Part shown: piece by piece, positions 1 through 8,486 of the stretch
Numbering within the stretch: the stretch's first letter is position 1
Layout of the letters: every line of letters starts with the position of its first letter
From: Gammaproteobacteria bacterium
GTDB taxonomy: Bacteria > Pseudomonadota > Gammaproteobacteria > UBA9214
Reading direction: 5' to 3'
Length of the DNA stretch: 41,388 bases
NCBI GenBank assembly: GCA_029860045.1
Contig: JAOUBY010000015.1
Span: 1 to 41,388, forward strand
Program-made: the position numbers and the translations under genes
Notes under the pieces: generated by a model
Database searches by the model: none
What the model was told of the DNA's origin: nothing
The model's input: only the letters and a program-made list of their open reading frames with translations

Positions 1-1958
1 TGGAACAATTCGAGATCGTCAATACCACGATCGACTACCAGGCGCCGGACCTGCGGCTGGAAACGCGGCTGGATGAGCTGACCTTGAAAGGCATCAGGAC
101 ATGGGCAACGGATGAGGCCCCGCTGAAGCTCGCAGGGGCCCTGAACGGAGCAGGCGTACGGCTGGATGGTGCCTTGCCGCCGCTCTCACAGGGGTTTGGT
201 TACCGTGGCAGCGTGCAGGTGAGTGCGCTTGAGTTGGCAGCATTTGCAACACTGGCACAGGCGGCGGTTGGCGAACTCGCGGGACGTGTGAACGTCGATA
301 CGCAGCTTGATCTGTTGCAACTTGAGGACGAGCCATTGCGGGTGTCCCTGTCGGGCATGATTCGCACCGAGGCATTGCGCTTTACACAGGCAGGAAATCG
401 CGTGGCGCTGGGCAGCCTGCAATGGGATGGTGATACGGCCGTGACCCTGGCAGATACACCAAGTGTCAGCGCGAGCGGGCAGCTGCAATCCGGACAGCTG
501 GCCTGGGATGTCGAGGGTAATGAGCTGCAAATGGCGCGCATCGAGACGGTGGAAGTCGGCGGGATTGAATTGCAGGAAAGCGGCGAGCTGGCATTAAAAG
601 ACATCGGGGTGCGCAGTATTGCACTGGCGCAAGCGGACAAGCCGGACAGTCGTGCATTGTTTTCCGCCGCCGCGGTCAACCTGGACAGCCTGCAACTGGC
701 TGATGGCAACACCGTGCTGGGCAAGTTGCAGGGCGAGGATGTCGTCACATTGCTGCGCCGCGGGTCGGACGGGACGTGGGAGGTCGTGAAACTGGTCGAC
801 AGTCTGCGCCCCGAACAGGAAGCGGATTCCGTCGCGACGGAAGAAGAGCCCACGGATCAACCGGCAGGCCAGATTCGCCTCGACGAAGTGCGCATCAGCG
901 GTAAAAGTACCATCGAGGTGCGCGATGCCACCGTCAAGCCGGCATTCAGCAGCCGCCTGTCACTGGACCAGGCAGTGATTGGCAACATCGATTCCATGCA
1001 GCCTGCGCAGGACAGTCCGGTGACGATCAAGGCGCGCACCGGCAAGCACAGCAAGATCAGCGTCAAGGGCACGATCAGACCGTTTGCCGAGCGGCCGACC
1101 CTGAAGCTGGAGAATCACCTGGAGGCCATCGCGCTGACCGATATCTCGCCCTATACCGTTGCCACGCTGGGCTATGCGCTGAAGAGCGGCCACCTGGATG
1201 CGGACGCAGACGTTCGCATCGATGCCGGCAAGCTGGCAGTAGAAAACAAGCTGACGCTGCGGGGGCTGGAGGTCGAGGCGGTGGACAACACGGCGCGTGA
1301 ACAACTCGACCAGCAGTTGTCCCTGCCGCTGGGTACCGCACTCAACATGTTGCGCGACAAGCACGACACCATTTCCCTGGACCTGCCGGTCAGCGGAGAT
1401 ATCGACAGCCCGGATTTTGATGTCAGTGACGTGGTGAATACCGCGGTAAGCAAGGCGCTGAAGAAGGGCTCGATGACCTACCTGAAACTGGCCCTGCAAC
1501 CCTACGGCGCGCTGATTACCCTGGCAGAACTGGCCGGCGAGGCCGCCAGCAAGGTACGCCTTGATCCTGTCGTGTTCGATCCCGGTGCTGCGCTGCGGCC
1601 CGAGACCAGCACGGAGTTCCTGGGCAAGGTGGCCGGTATCCTGGCCAACCGTCCGGAGCTGAACATCAAGATCTGTGGCGTGGCCAACGAGAGTGACCGC
1701 GCCACGCTGTCAATACAGGCAACGGCAGCCGCGGTTGCCGCCGCAAAGCCTGCTGACAAGAAGAAGGATGCAGCAGCACCGGTTGAGCCGGTTGCCATAA
1801 GCGACGAGCAGCTACTGGCGCTGGGCGTCGAACGGGCCGGGGCCATTACCGACTACCTGGTCAGTGCGCATGCGGTCACCGCCAGCCGGCTGGTGGCCTG
1901 CCAGCCGGTTATCGACAGCACAGTGGAGAGCCGACCGCGGGTGGATCTGCTGATTTAA
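1..1958 (+). CDS. DUF748 (AsmA-like) envelope protein, 5'-truncated by window edge
   Basis: The reading frame is already open at base 3 and runs to a TAA at 1956-1958, so about 651 C-terminal residues of a larger protein are visible; the TTG at 84 is not a real start. The sequence shows long alternating beta-strand patterns, an acidic low-complexity break (EEEPTDQPAG, near bases 840-865), and a C-terminal block (VFDPGAALRPETSTEFLGKV, then LANRPELNIKICGVANESDR) characteristic of DUF748 proteins, which resembles an OmpA-like tail. The family belongs to the AsmA-like proteins that span or line the periplasm and are thought to affect lipid or outer-membrane homeostasis. No neighbour is clearly coupled to it. 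The family call is solid; the exact function is not known. Confidence 0.8.
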   Translation, partial: EQFEIVNTTIDYQAPDLRLETRLDELTLKGIRTWATDEAPLKLAGALNGAGVRLDGALPPLSQGFGYRGSVQVSALELAAFATLAQAAVGELAGRVNVDTQLDLLQLEDEPLRVSLSGMIRTEALRFTQAGNRVALGSLQWDGDTAVTLADTPSVSASGQLQSGQLAWDVEGNELQMARIETVEVGGIELQESGELALKDIGVRSIALAQADKPDSRALFSAAAVNLDSLQLADGNTVLGKLQGEDVVTLLRRGSDGTWEVVKLVDSLRPEQEADSVATEEEPTDQPAGQIRLDEVRISGKSTIEVRDATVKPAFSSRLSLDQAVIGNIDSMQPAQDSPVTIKARTGKHSKISVKGTIRPFAERPTLKLENHLEAIALTDISPYTVATLGYALKSGHLDADADVRIDAGKLAVENKLTLRGLEVEAVDNTAREQLDQQLSLPLGTALNMLRDKHDTISLDLPVSGDIDSPDFDVSDVVNTAVSKALKKGSMTYLKLALQPYGALITLAELAGEAASKVRLDPVVFDPGAALRPETSTEFLGKVAGILANRPELNIKICGVANESDRATLSIQATAAAVAAAKPADKKKDAAAPVEPVAISDEQLLALGVERAGAITDYLVSAHAVTASRLVACQPVIDSTVESRPRVDLLI

Positions 1959-2030
1959 AAACAAGCATCCCGGCCAGGCCGCAAAGAAAAACAAAAATTA
2001 TTGCCACAGAGGGCATTACAATAACTTCAC

Positions 2031-2060
2031 GTCGTTCCCGCGCAGGCGAGGGCTCAGCCT
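2031..2060. repeat. Family B palindromic repeat (B1), with family C debris upstream
   Basis: GTCGTTCCCGCGCAGGCGAG followed by GGCTCAGCC is a degenerate copy of the TTCCCGC...GCGGGAA palindrome found repeatedly between genes in this window. Just upstream (about 1978-2012) lies a CGCAAAGAAAAAC...CCACAGAGG string, a third recurrent intergenic motif (family C). The 1959-2131 gap holds nothing else recognisable. Confidence 0.6.
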
Positions 2061-2140
2061 CAAACGAGGAATAGATAGCCAAACGAAATGACTTATTTTC
2101 CCGTGGTCCGGCAATATCAATGCCGGAAAGGATGTTGAAT

Positions 2141-2638
2141 GTGAGAACGATATGCGCAATCGGTGGTATGACAACCATAGCTCTGGCGATGACAGGCTGT
2201 GTATCAACAGGTGCCAGCAATGTCTATTTCCTTGGCTTAAACGAGCACGCGGAACCCACACCAAGGACCGTTGAGGGCAATATGAACTACGTGGGCTACT
2301 CCAGGGAATACGAGAAAGACGACTGGGGTTTTGAAAACGGTGTAAATACCTATGAAGATTCCTACGGCCAGCAGAGCTACACGATTTTCTCCAGGGTCTC
2401 CCATAAACAGTACCAGACAAAATATGTCGTACCCGTTGTGTCATTCAATTGTTCCTATAAGGGGAGAAGCTACGAAAATGACTCGATGAAGCTGATTTGC
2501 ACTCCGCCGGTAAGTTTCAGGGTGGGTGGCGAGAAGGGTTTTTTTGCCCACATTACGCCTGTACCAAAACTTGGTAATTTGACGAACGGTTTCATCATGG
2601 CGGAAATTGGCTACAGATTCCGGAAGAAAGCTGATTAA
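2141..2638 (+). CDS. Small putative lipoprotein, unrecognised family
   Basis: In-frame starts exist at 2120, 2132 and 2141. The GTG at 2141 is preferred because GGAAAGGA (2124-2131) sits about nine bases upstream, whereas the ATGs at 2120 and 2132 have no properly spaced ribosome site. The protein then begins MRTICAIGG and reaches MTGC, a plausible lipobox, at about residue 20, so it is probably a lipoprotein. The mature part (about 145 residues) is rich in Tyr and Gly and alternates like beta-strands: the segment YEDSYGQQSYTIFSRVSH, two later cysteines (FNCSY and LICTPP), and a C-terminus AEIGYRF. This pattern recalls small beta-barrel or beta-sandwich envelope proteins and some phage-encoded proteins. 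I do not recognise a named family. It stands alone, flanked by repeats, which suggests acquisition or mobility (inference). Confidence 0.6.
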   Translation: MRTICAIGGMTTIALAMTGCVSTGASNVYFLGLNEHAEPTPRTVEGNMNYVGYSREYEKDDWGFENGVNTYEDSYGQQSYTIFSRVSHKQYQTKYVVPVVSFNCSYKGRSYENDSMKLICTPPVSFRVGGEKGFFAHITPVPKLGNLTNGFIMAEIGYRFRKKAD

Positions 2639-2647
2639 ATCTCTGAT

Positions 2648-2699
2648 GTCATTCTCGCCCCCGCCTTCGCGGGGACAGGCTCCGGCGGGAATCCAGTCC
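2648..2699. repeat. Family B palindromic repeat (B2), extended copy
   Basis: GTCATTCTCGCCCCCGCC... to ...GGCGGGAATCCAGTCC has the ends of a family B element, but the centre is longer and contains a second small palindrome (CCCCGCCTTCGCGGGG). It immediately follows the lipoprotein gene. Confidence 0.6.
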
Positions 2700-2760
2700 T
2701 TGTATATCAATTGATTTGATGTAGAGGCAGACTGCATTAGCGATTCTTTCCCGAAAAACC

Positions 2761-2826
2761 ATCGCGCCTGCAAGGCGCTCCTACAGGTTTTACTTACGTC
2801 CGTAGGACGCGCCTTGCAGGCGCGAT
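2761..2826. repeat. Inverted pair of family A REP elements
   Basis: A minus-orientation copy (ATCGCGCCTGCAAGGCGC then TCCTACA, 2761-2785) is followed 15 bases later by a plus-orientation copy (GTAGGACGCGCCTTGCAGGC then GCGAT, 2802-2826). The head-to-head pairing with a short spacer is the arrangement called a BIME in enterics and pseudomonads. It lies downstream of both the lipoprotein gene and the end of ispG, between convergent genes. The remaining bases up to 2910 show no gene. Confidence 0.75.
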
Positions 2827-2910
2827 AATTAATGAGAAATGGCCAGGGTCTTTGTGTTTTAAATGTGCCGGTGTGCGCCGGCGCGAGATTGATTCATCGC
2901 CCGGAAACAA

Positions 2911-4149
2911 TCACTGCCTTGCGTAGCGTCGCTGCACGTAGTCATCCACGATCTGCTGGAATTCTGCGGCAATGTTGTCGCCCTTCAGGGTGACGGTCTT
3001 TTCGCCGTCGACATAGACCGGTGCAACCGGGACCTCGCCGGTGCCCGGCAGGCTGATGCCGATGTCGGCGTGCTTGCTCTCGCCGGGACCGTTCACCACG
3101 CAGCCCATTACGGCAACCTTCATCGCCTCGACGCCGGGATAGTGCTGGCGCCATTGCGGCATCCGTTCACGCAGGTGTGACTGGATGTCCTGTGCCAGTT
3201 GCTGGAAATAGGAACTGGTGGTGCGTCCGCAACCGGGGCAGGCGATCACCGCCGGGATGAAATGGCGCAGGCCCATGGACTGCAGCAGTTCCTGTGCAAC
3301 GATCACCTCGCGGCTGCGGTCACCGCCGGGTTCCGGGGTGAGTGAGATGCGGATGGTGTCACCGATGCCTTCCTGCAGCAGCACCGCCAGTGCCGCGGTA
3401 GATGCCACGATGCCCCTGGAACCCATGCCGGCCTCGGTGAGCCCGAGGTGCAGTGCATAGTCGCTCTGTGCCGACAGCATGCGGTACACTGCGATCAGGT
3501 CCTGCACGCCGCTCATCTTGGCAGACAGTATGATGTGGTCGCGTGGCAGGCCCAGCGTCTCGGCCTGGGCGGCACTTTCCAGTGCCGAGGTCACCATGAT
3601 TTCATGCATGATGGCGCTCGCATCCAGCGGCTCGGCCCGTTTCGAGTTGTCATCCATCAGCCGCGCCACCAGCGCCTGGTCCAGGCTGCCCCAGTTGACG
3701 CCGATGCGTACCGGTTTGTCGTACTGGCAGGCCGTCTCCACCATTTGCGCAAACTGCTCGTCACGTTTCTTCCCGCGCCCGACATTGCCGGGGTTGATGC
3801 GGTACTTGGCCAGCGCCTGCGCGCAGTCCGGGTATTTGGTCAGCAGTTTGTGACCATTGAAATGGAAGTCGCCGACCAGTGGCACGCTCTCGTCCGCCTG
3901 TGCCAGTTGCTCGACAATATCCGGCACCGCGCGTGCGGCTGCCTCCGAGTTGACCGTGATGCGCACCAGCTCGGAACCGGCCTGGGCCAGTTCGCGCACC
4001 TGCTGCACGGTGGCCTCGATGTCGGCGGTATCCGTATTGGTCATGGATTGCACCACCACCGGCGCATTGCCGCCGATAGTGATATTCCCTGCCCGGACGG
4101 GCACGGAATGACGAAAATGGATTGAGTGTTCTGTTATGGGCATGGCCAT
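2911..4149 (-). CDS. ispG: 4-hydroxy-3-methylbut-2-enyl diphosphate synthase (flavodoxin)
   Basis: IspG (GcpE) catalyses the penultimate step of the MEP isoprenoid pathway, reducing the cyclic diphosphate MEcPP to HMBPP with a [4Fe-4S] cluster. Cluster ligands are visible near the C-terminus: [13 protein letters not shown] and CVVNGPGE. The N-terminal TIM-barrel part contains VQSMTNTDT and RINPGNVG, both family hallmarks. Length (about 412 residues) fits the short gammaproteobacterial form. Starts are crowded: TTG at 4152, ATG at 4149, and ATG at 4143; the ATG at 4149 or 4143 is most likely. It is transcribed divergently from lexA across a region of about 185 bp. No RodZ or HisS partner gene is adjacent here, unlike in enterics. 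Confidence 0.95.
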   Translation of the reverse strand: MAMPITEHSIHFRHSVPVRAGNITIGGNAPVVVQSMTNTDTADIEATVQQVRELAQAGSELVRITVNSEAAARAVPDIVEQLAQADESVPLVGDFHFNGHKLLTKYPDCAQALAKYRINPGNVGRGKKRDEQFAQMVETACQYDKPVRIGVNWGSLDQALVARLMDDNSKRAEPLDASAIMHEIMVTSALESAAQAETLGLPRDHIILSAKMSGVQDLIAVYRMLSAQSDYALHLGLTEAGMGSRGIVASTAALAVLLQEGIGDTIRISLTPEPGGDRSREVIVAQELLQSMGLRHFIPAVIACPGCGRTTSSYFQQLAQDIQSHLRERMPQWRQHYPGVEAMKVAVMGCVVNGPGESKHADIGISLPGTGEVPVAPVYVDGEKTVTLKGDNIAAEFQQIVDDYVQRRYARQ

Positions 4150-4273
4150 CAACCGGGTCAGGGGATGACTATGATAATCGATATTGTTCCGCTATACCCG
4201 CGTACTGTATAAATTGAGGATCCGGGCGCCGGGAATGGATAAATTGCCTTGTAAACAACGATATATAAAACCC

Positions 4274-4301
4274 TTGCATTAGCAGGATTACTGGATACAA
4301 T
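4274..4301 (+). promoter_or_regulatory. Predicted lexA promoter
   Basis: TTGCAT (4274-4279) and TACAAT (4296-4301) are separated by 16 bases and lie upstream of the lexA ATG at 4335. The -10 hexamer falls inside the first LexA box, so bound LexA would occlude RNA polymerase. Predicted by eye; no transcript start is known. Confidence 0.5.
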
Positions 4302-4325
4302 TACAGTCACTGTATAGATAACCAG
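4291..4325. promoter_or_regulatory. Two LexA (SOS) boxes upstream of lexA
   Basis: CTGGATACAATTACAG (4291-4306) and CTGTATAGATAACCAG (4310-4325) both fit the CTGT-N8-ACAG operator with one mismatch in a half-site, and lie end to end just before the lexA start. The second is very like the second lexA operator of E. coli. Autorepression of the lexA operon is the expected consequence. ispG starts 140 bp away on the other strand and could be affected as well. Confidence 0.85.
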
Positions 4326-4334
4326 TACGGGACT

Positions 4335-4943
4335 ATGACACAGGACACGTTGACCACACGGCAGGCCGAAATCCTCGAACTGATACGTAGCTATGTAGCC
4401 GAAGAGGGTTGCCCGCCCACCCGCGCCGAAATTGCCGATACCCTTGGCTTTCGTTCCCCGAATGCCGCGGAGGACCACCTCCGCGCACTGGAACGCAAGG
4501 GTGCCATCGAACTGATACCCGGTTCGTCGCGCGGGATTCGCCTCCTTGAAGAGGACTATGGCCTGCCGGTGGTCGGGCGTGTAGCCGCAGGTGATCCGAT
4601 CCTGGCGGAGCAGAATATCGAGGATTACTGCCAGGTCGATGCGGATACCTTTCACCCGGTTGCGGACTACCTGCTGCGTGTCCGGGGCGACAGCATGCGC
4701 GATGTCGGTATTCTCAACGGAGACCTGCTGGCCGTGCACCGTACCGCGCGAGCAGAGAGTGGACAGATCGTGGTGGCGCGGCTGGAGGATGAAGTGACCG
4801 TCAAGCGTTTCCGGCAACGCGGGGCGGTAGTGCGCCTGATGCCGGAGAACCCGGATTACGAACCGATTCGTGTCGACCTGCGGGAACAGGACCTGGTTAT
4901 TGAAGGCCTCGCGGTCGGCGTACTGCGCAAGGAGATCAAATGA
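4335..4943 (+). CDS. lexA: SOS repressor LexA
   Basis: LexA represses DNA-damage genes and cleaves itself when RecA forms filaments on single-stranded DNA. The 202-residue protein has an N-terminal winged helix-turn-helix (residues about 1-70, including [20 protein letters not shown]), a cleavage site at Ala85-Gly86 within VAAGDP, and the S24-family catalytic dyad Ser120 (RGDSM) and Lys157 (EVTVKRF). Length and motif spacing match E. coli LexA exactly in type. Its own promoter carries two SOS boxes. The stop codon overlaps the next gene's ATG, so lexA and the ImuA/SulA-like gene form an SOS-controlled operon. Confidence 0.97.
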   Translation: MTQDTLTTRQAEILELIRSYVAEEGCPPTRAEIADTLGFRSPNAAEDHLRALERKGAIELIPGSSRGIRLLEEDYGLPVVGRVAAGDPILAEQNIEDYCQVDADTFHPVADYLLRVRGDSMRDVGILNGDLLAVHRTARAESGQIVVARLEDEVTVKRFRQRGAVVRLMPENPDYEPIRVDLREQDLVIEGLAVGVLRKEIK

Positions 4944-5539
4944 TGAATACTGCACCGAAGCTGCATCACCTGAATGCCTGGGACAGGCCATCCAGCAAGC
5001 CGACATCACGCATCGCCAGCACCGGCAGGGCAGCACTGGATGAAATGCTGCCAGACGGCGGCTGGCCAAAGCACGGCGTGGTGGAGATCATCGTGCCGGA
5101 TGACCATGCCGGTGCGATTGACCTGGTACTGCCGGCGCTGCGGCAGCTTGCACGCCAGGGGCGCTGGATTGCCATGGTGACGCCACCGCTGCCAGCGCGC
5201 AGCAGCCTGTTCACCGACGCGGTGATCAATGCCAACAAGGTGCTGCAGGTGAATCCGCATCCCGGTCGCAGCGCACTGTGGACGGTGGAGTCGATGCTGG
5301 AGACGGGTGACTGCGCCGCGGTGCTGGCGTGGCCCGGTTGTGACACCGAGTTGATGGACAAGCGCCTGCAGATGGCAGCCGTCAGGGGCAAGAGCCTGTG
5401 CGTGCTGTTTCGTTCCGAAAGCCATGCCGGTTGTCGTTCCGCTGTGGATGTCCGGTTGCGGCTGGAAGTCAGTGAGGCGGGCAGGGCGATTTACCGGCTC
5501 AACAGCCAGGGCAGGACGCTGTCAGGTACCACGCTGTAG
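4940..5539 (+). CDS. SOS-associated RecA-fold protein of the ImuA/SulA family
   Basis: The 199-residue protein starts with an ATG overlapping the lexA stop by four bases, so it is translationally coupled and SOS-induced. Its N-terminus ([20 protein letters not shown]) has the TG..ALD..LP.GGWP.G pattern of ImuA, the accessory protein of the ImuB/DnaE2 mutasome. The central part ([31 protein letters not shown]) aligns in pattern with SulA, the FtsZ-binding division inhibitor. Both belong to the same degenerate RecA-like superfamily, lacking a real Walker A. imuB and dnaE2 are absent downstream in the window, so the role could be division arrest rather than mutagenesis. Family membership is firm; the choice between ImuA and SulA is open. 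Confidence 0.8.
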   Translation: MMNTAPKLHHLNAWDRPSSKPTSRIASTGRAALDEMLPDGGWPKHGVVEIIVPDDHAGAIDLVLPALRQLARQGRWIAMVTPPLPARSSLFTDAVINANKVLQVNPHPGRSALWTVESMLETGDCAAVLAWPGCDTELMDKRLQMAAVRGKSLCVLFRSESHAGCRSAVDVRLRLEVSEAGRAIYRLNSQGRTLSGTTL

Positions 5540-5851
5540 GGCGATCCCGGTGACGGGCAGCTTCCTTCTTTCTGCATAGTCCTGCTGTTCCGATCCTGGC
5601 CGTTTGCCCGATGGCCAGGTGTAGCGGTTCCCTCCGTGCCACTGTCCCGGCTGCAGCGGTCATGTGGCATTCTCTCCTGCTAAAGGTCTGATATTTAAGC
5701 TGCCTTGATCCAGATCATCTCGGTATGAAAGACCTTCTGCTAGCCTGTGAAAGAGTAGTAGATGAAACCGGGTTAATTGACGCATCTCCCGGGGTGGTCT
5801 AGTTATTTAATAACTAAAGATCAGCCATTCCGGCTTGCACGGAGGAGAGAA
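5540..5851. other. Intergenic region upstream of fccAB
   Basis: This gap of about 312 bp lies between the lexA operon and fccA. No clear terminator with a T-run follows the ImuA/SulA-like gene. The only recognisable element is an FNR/ANR-like palindrome at 5705-5718. The last bases hold the fccA ribosome site GGAGGAG (5841-5847). No coding frame with family features was seen. Confidence 0.6.
5705..5718. promoter_or_regulatory. FNR/ANR-like binding site upstream of fccAB
   Basis: TTGATCCAGATCAT matches the FNR/ANR/CRP-family consensus TTGAT-N4-ATCAA at all but the last base. It is centred about 140 bp before the fccA start. If it acts as a class II activator site, transcription would begin near 5753, where the -10 is weak (TAGCCT at 5741-5746). 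This suggests oxygen or redox control of sulfide oxidation (inference). Confidence 0.5.
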
Positions 5852-6163
5852 ATGATGAGATCACACAGCCTGGCTGTCCTGGCGGTATGCAGTCTGCTTG
5901 CCGCGCCAGCAATAGCCGATGACGATTTCACGGGCCGCAGTATCGGCTCTGCCTGTTTCGGTTGTCACGGTGCCGCCGGCGCCAATAGAACCAGCATCCC
6001 CCCGATTATTCAAGGCGTACCTGCAGACTACATCGAGTCAGCGATGCAGGCATACCGCGACGGCAGCCGGCCGTCCACCATCATGGGGCGGATTGCGAAG
6101 GGCTACACGGACGCGGAGATTACCGCCATGGCCAACTACATTTCCAGCCAGGGAGGGAACTGA
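5852..6163 (+). CDS. fccA: Monohaem cytochrome c subunit of flavocytochrome c sulfide dehydrogenase
   Basis: The start at ATG 5852 (or 5855) is set by GGAGGAG at 5841-5847; the open frame upstream to 5777 is not used. The 103-residue product has a Sec signal peptide (hydrophobic [16 protein letters not shown], cleavage near residue 22) and one class I haem c site, CFGCH at residues 35-39. Met78 ([11 protein letters not shown]) is the likely axial ligand. It ends with the amphipathic helix [14 protein letters not shown], normal for this family. Two bases after its stop comes fccB. In the complex it takes electrons from the FAD subunit and passes them to soluble cytochromes in the periplasm. 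The single haem resembles the Chlorobium or thiobacilli type rather than the dihaem Allochromatium subunit. Confidence 0.88.
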   Translation: MMRSHSLAVLAVCSLLAAPAIADDDFTGRSIGSACFGCHGAAGANRTSIPPIIQGVPADYIESAMQAYRDGSRPSTIMGRIAKGYTDAEITAMANYISSQGGN

Positions 6164-6165
6164 TC

Positions 6166-7536
6166 ATGTCCGGTTTCAGCAGAAGAAAATTCCTCAAGAC
6201 GGCCGGTGTCGTGCCGGCTGCATCCCTTGCCAGTGCGGGCATCCTGCTGTCGGCCTGTGACGACAAGGCCGGCAACAAGGCTGTCATGACAGAAACGCCT
6301 GTGCCGGCGACCGCAGCGGAAACCACCGCAACTCAGAAAGGCAGTGCAGGGGTGGTGGTGATTGGTGGCGGCTTTGGCGGAGCAACTGCGGCGCGCTACC
6401 TGCGTCAGTTTGCCCCTGAAATAAATGTCACGCTGATCGAGCCGAAGCATCAGTTTGTCACCTGTCCGGCCAGTAACTGGGTACTGGGCGGTGAACGCAC
6501 ACAGAGCTTCATTACCCATGGCTATAACAACCTGCGTGACCGGCATGGCGTCAACGTAGTACATGACCGGGTCACGAGTATCGATCCCGATGCGCGCAAG
6601 GTCACACTGCAGGGCGGCGATACGCTTGACTATGAGCGCCTGATTGTTTCGCCGGGTATTGATTTCCGCGCTAACGTGGAAGGTTACGATGCCGCGGCCA
6701 TGGAGGCCATGCCGCATGCCTGGCATGGCGGTCCGCAGACCGCGTTGTTGCGCAAGCAACTGGAGGCGATGCCGGACGGGGGTACCGTTATCATGGCGCC
6801 GCCGCCCAATCCATTCCGTTGCCCGCCGGGTCCACCCGAGCGCGCCAGCATGATTGCGCACTACCTGAAGAAGTACAAACCGAAGTCCAAGGTGCTGATC
6901 CTCGATGCCAAGGACAAATTCTCCAAGCAGGGATTGTTCATCGAGGGCTGGAAGCAGCACTACGGCTACGGCACTGATAACGCGATGATCGAATGGGTCC
7001 CGGCATCCAGCGACGGCGTGGTCGAAGCGGTTGATGTGGCCGGCATGCAGGTCAAGACCGGCTTCGGCATGCAAAAGGGTGATGTCATCAATATCATCCC
7101 GGCCCAACAGGCGGGTGCGATTGCCGCACAGACCGGGCTGACCGATGACAGTGGCTGGTGCCCGGTGGATCACCAGACCTGGGAATCCACCATTCATAGC
7201 AAGATTCACGTGATCGGTGATGCGGCGATCCAGAGTCCATTGCCCAAGTCAGGCTATGCCGCCAATTCCGAGGCCAAGGTGTGTGCCGCCAACGTGGTGC
7301 AGCTGCTCAGGGGCAATGCGCCCATTGATCCGCACTGGATCAATACCTGCTACAGTCTGATCACGCCTGAGCATGGTATTTCGGTCTCCATGGTCTATGA
7401 CCTGGTGGATGGCAAGGTTGCCAAGGCCGAGGGTTCCGGCGGCGTCAGCACCTCCGACGACCCGACGGGCCGCGCGCTGGAGGCTGCCTATGCCGTCGAC
7501 TGGTACCGCAATATCACCTACGATATTTTCGGGTAG
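6166..7536 (+). CDS. fccB: Flavocytochrome c sulfide dehydrogenase, FAD subunit
   Basis: FccB oxidises sulfide to sulfur or polysulfide in the periplasm and reduces FccA. The 456-residue protein begins with a twin-arginine signal ([10 protein letters not shown]), followed by LLSAC at residues 27-31, which could be a lipobox. A linker of about 30 residues rich in Thr, Ala and Pro precedes the FAD-binding motif [15 protein letters not shown]. Cys100 (FVTCPASN) corresponds to the covalent 8-alpha-S-cysteinyl-FAD residue. Cys219 (PFRCPPGP) and Cys395 (INTCYS), 176 residues apart, correspond to the redox disulfide Cys161-Cys337 of the Allochromatium enzyme, with a constant offset of 58. Other family blocks ([27 protein letters not shown], SWYxNI-like end) are intact. 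It is translated directly after fccA. Confidence 0.95.
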   Translation: MSGFSRRKFLKTAGVVPAASLASAGILLSACDDKAGNKAVMTETPVPATAAETTATQKGSAGVVVIGGGFGGATAARYLRQFAPEINVTLIEPKHQFVTCPASNWVLGGERTQSFITHGYNNLRDRHGVNVVHDRVTSIDPDARKVTLQGGDTLDYERLIVSPGIDFRANVEGYDAAAMEAMPHAWHGGPQTALLRKQLEAMPDGGTVIMAPPPNPFRCPPGPPERASMIAHYLKKYKPKSKVLILDAKDKFSKQGLFIEGWKQHYGYGTDNAMIEWVPASSDGVVEAVDVAGMQVKTGFGMQKGDVINIIPAQQAGAIAAQTGLTDDSGWCPVDHQTWESTIHSKIHVIGDAAIQSPLPKSGYAANSEAKVCAANVVQLLRGNAPIDPHWINTCYSLITPEHGISVSMVYDLVDGKVAKAEGSGGVSTSDDPTGRALEAAYAVDWYRNITYDIFG

Positions 7537-7560
7537 GTCGGTCGTACTGTGGTGCCAGGC

Positions 7561-7596
7561 AGCCGCGAACCGGCCGGTTCGCGGCTGTTTTGTTTT
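7561..7596 (+). terminator. Rho-independent terminator after fccAB
   Basis: A perfect 26-base palindrome (7561-7586; half-site AGCCGCGAACCGG) is followed by GTTTTGTTTT. It lies 24 bases after the fccB stop and shortly before the end of the convergent HopJ-family gene. The T-run is only on the plus strand, so it mainly serves fccAB. Confidence 0.85.
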
Positions 7597-7622
7597 GGGC
7601 AGAGTTGCAGCGTGTCTGCTGC

Positions 7623-7973
7623 TCAGCGTGTCTTCGGCGTCAGTGCGCAGCCGGCAAAGTCAATACCGGCCCAATGGCTTTCCATGAAGTTGCGGATATT
7701 CTGGTGACTGCCGGCATCCGGGTGCTGCAATACATCCTCGCGGTAATAACGTCCAAAACAGGCCAGCGTTTCTTCTACCGTCAGCTTCTGTAACTGCGCA
7801 AAGGCAAACAGTTTGCAGGAACCGGAATTCTGACCGGGGGCGTTGACCAGTGCGCCGTTCTGAAACGCGACCGGGGTGAAGTCGTACAGTGCTTCGATCA
7901 CCGCCATGGTGGTGTCGAATTCAAGCTGTTCCGGGTTGTGCCGGAGTTGCTGCAGGAAGGCGTCGAGCGGCAT
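7623..7973 (-). CDS. HopJ-family protein
   Basis: The 116-residue protein carries the HopJ family signature: YDFTPVAFQNGALVNAPGQN, NSGSCKLFAFAQL, TLACFGRYYRED and SHQNIRNFMESHWAGI. The family is named after a Pseudomonas syringae candidate type III effector, but it is widespread in free-living Proteobacteria and the name does not imply secretion here; no type III system or secretion signal is visible. Molecular function is unknown. It follows yqcC on the minus strand with a gap of about 15 bp, so the two are probably co-transcribed. It ends against the fccAB terminator. Confidence 0.85.
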   Translation of the reverse strand: MPLDAFLQQLRHNPEQLEFDTTMAVIEALYDFTPVAFQNGALVNAPGQNSGSCKLFAFAQLQKLTVEETLACFGRYYREDVLQHPDAGSHQNIRNFMESHWAGIDFAGCALTPKTR

Positions 7974-7988
7974 CGGGCCGGACAGGCG

Positions 7989-8333
7989 TCAGTGCGGTCG
8001 TGCGCCGGACTGAATGGCAATCAGATCGTCGAAGCGTTTGATCAGTTCCAGCAGGCCGGTGGTCGGCGGGGCATCCTTGCGCAGGTACTCCTGTGCGTAG
8101 ATGAGAATGCCGCTCTTCACCGGCAGTGGCCTGGAATCCTCCAGGATCTCTTTCATGCGCGGCAGGAACACCCACTGCAGCCACTGCTCGAAGCGCAGCG
8201 TGTCGATGCAGAACGGCTGTTCGCTACCCAGGGCGTCGGCCGGTGGGCGGTCCTGGTCCCACATGCCGTGGGTGCGCAGGGTGGCTTCAACCTCCAGCAG
8301 GACGTCGGCAATGCGATTCGGGATATCGTGCAT
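7989..8333 (-). CDS. yqcC: YqcC family protein
   Basis: The 114-residue protein matches the YqcC (formerly DUF446) family: an all-helical small protein with LLEVEATLRTHGMWDQDRPP at the N-terminus and PFCIDTLRFEQWLQWVFLPR in the middle. In E. coli yqcC neighbours truC; its role is not established. Here it is the first gene of a two-gene minus-strand unit with the HopJ-family gene. Start ATG at 8333. Confidence 0.85.
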   Translation of the reverse strand: MHDIPNRIADVLLEVEATLRTHGMWDQDRPPADALGSEQPFCIDTLRFEQWLQWVFLPRMKEILEDSRPLPVKSGILIYAQEYLRKDAPPTTGLLELIKRFDDLIAIQSGARPH

Positions 8334-8486
8334 GGCGGCATTATACCGGCGCTGATTGGCGGTTAAAGTGCAGGGTTGCCGGGTCCGGCCGGCTGCCCGG
8401 GGCGCCAGAATGCCGGCTTTGTGGCGGGATTAGCTTGAAATGGCCAGAAATAACACCATATTCATGGAATTATGGCCGCATTCGTT

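Noticed and set aside
4202..4220. A third LexA box at the CTGTATAAATTGAGGA string
   Set aside because: Only the left half-site matches; the right half lacks the ACAG core.
4158..5069. A 303-codon minus-strand frame opposite lexA and its operator
   Set aside because: It covers the SOS boxes and lexA; there is no family and no ribosome site.
6136..7209. A 357-codon minus-strand frame opposite fccB
   Set aside because: fccB is complete and highly conserved; the antisense frame has no features.
7623..7973. The HopJ-family gene as a type III secreted effector
   Set aside because: The family is widespread in free-living bacteria, and no secretion genes, hrp box or secretion signal are visible.
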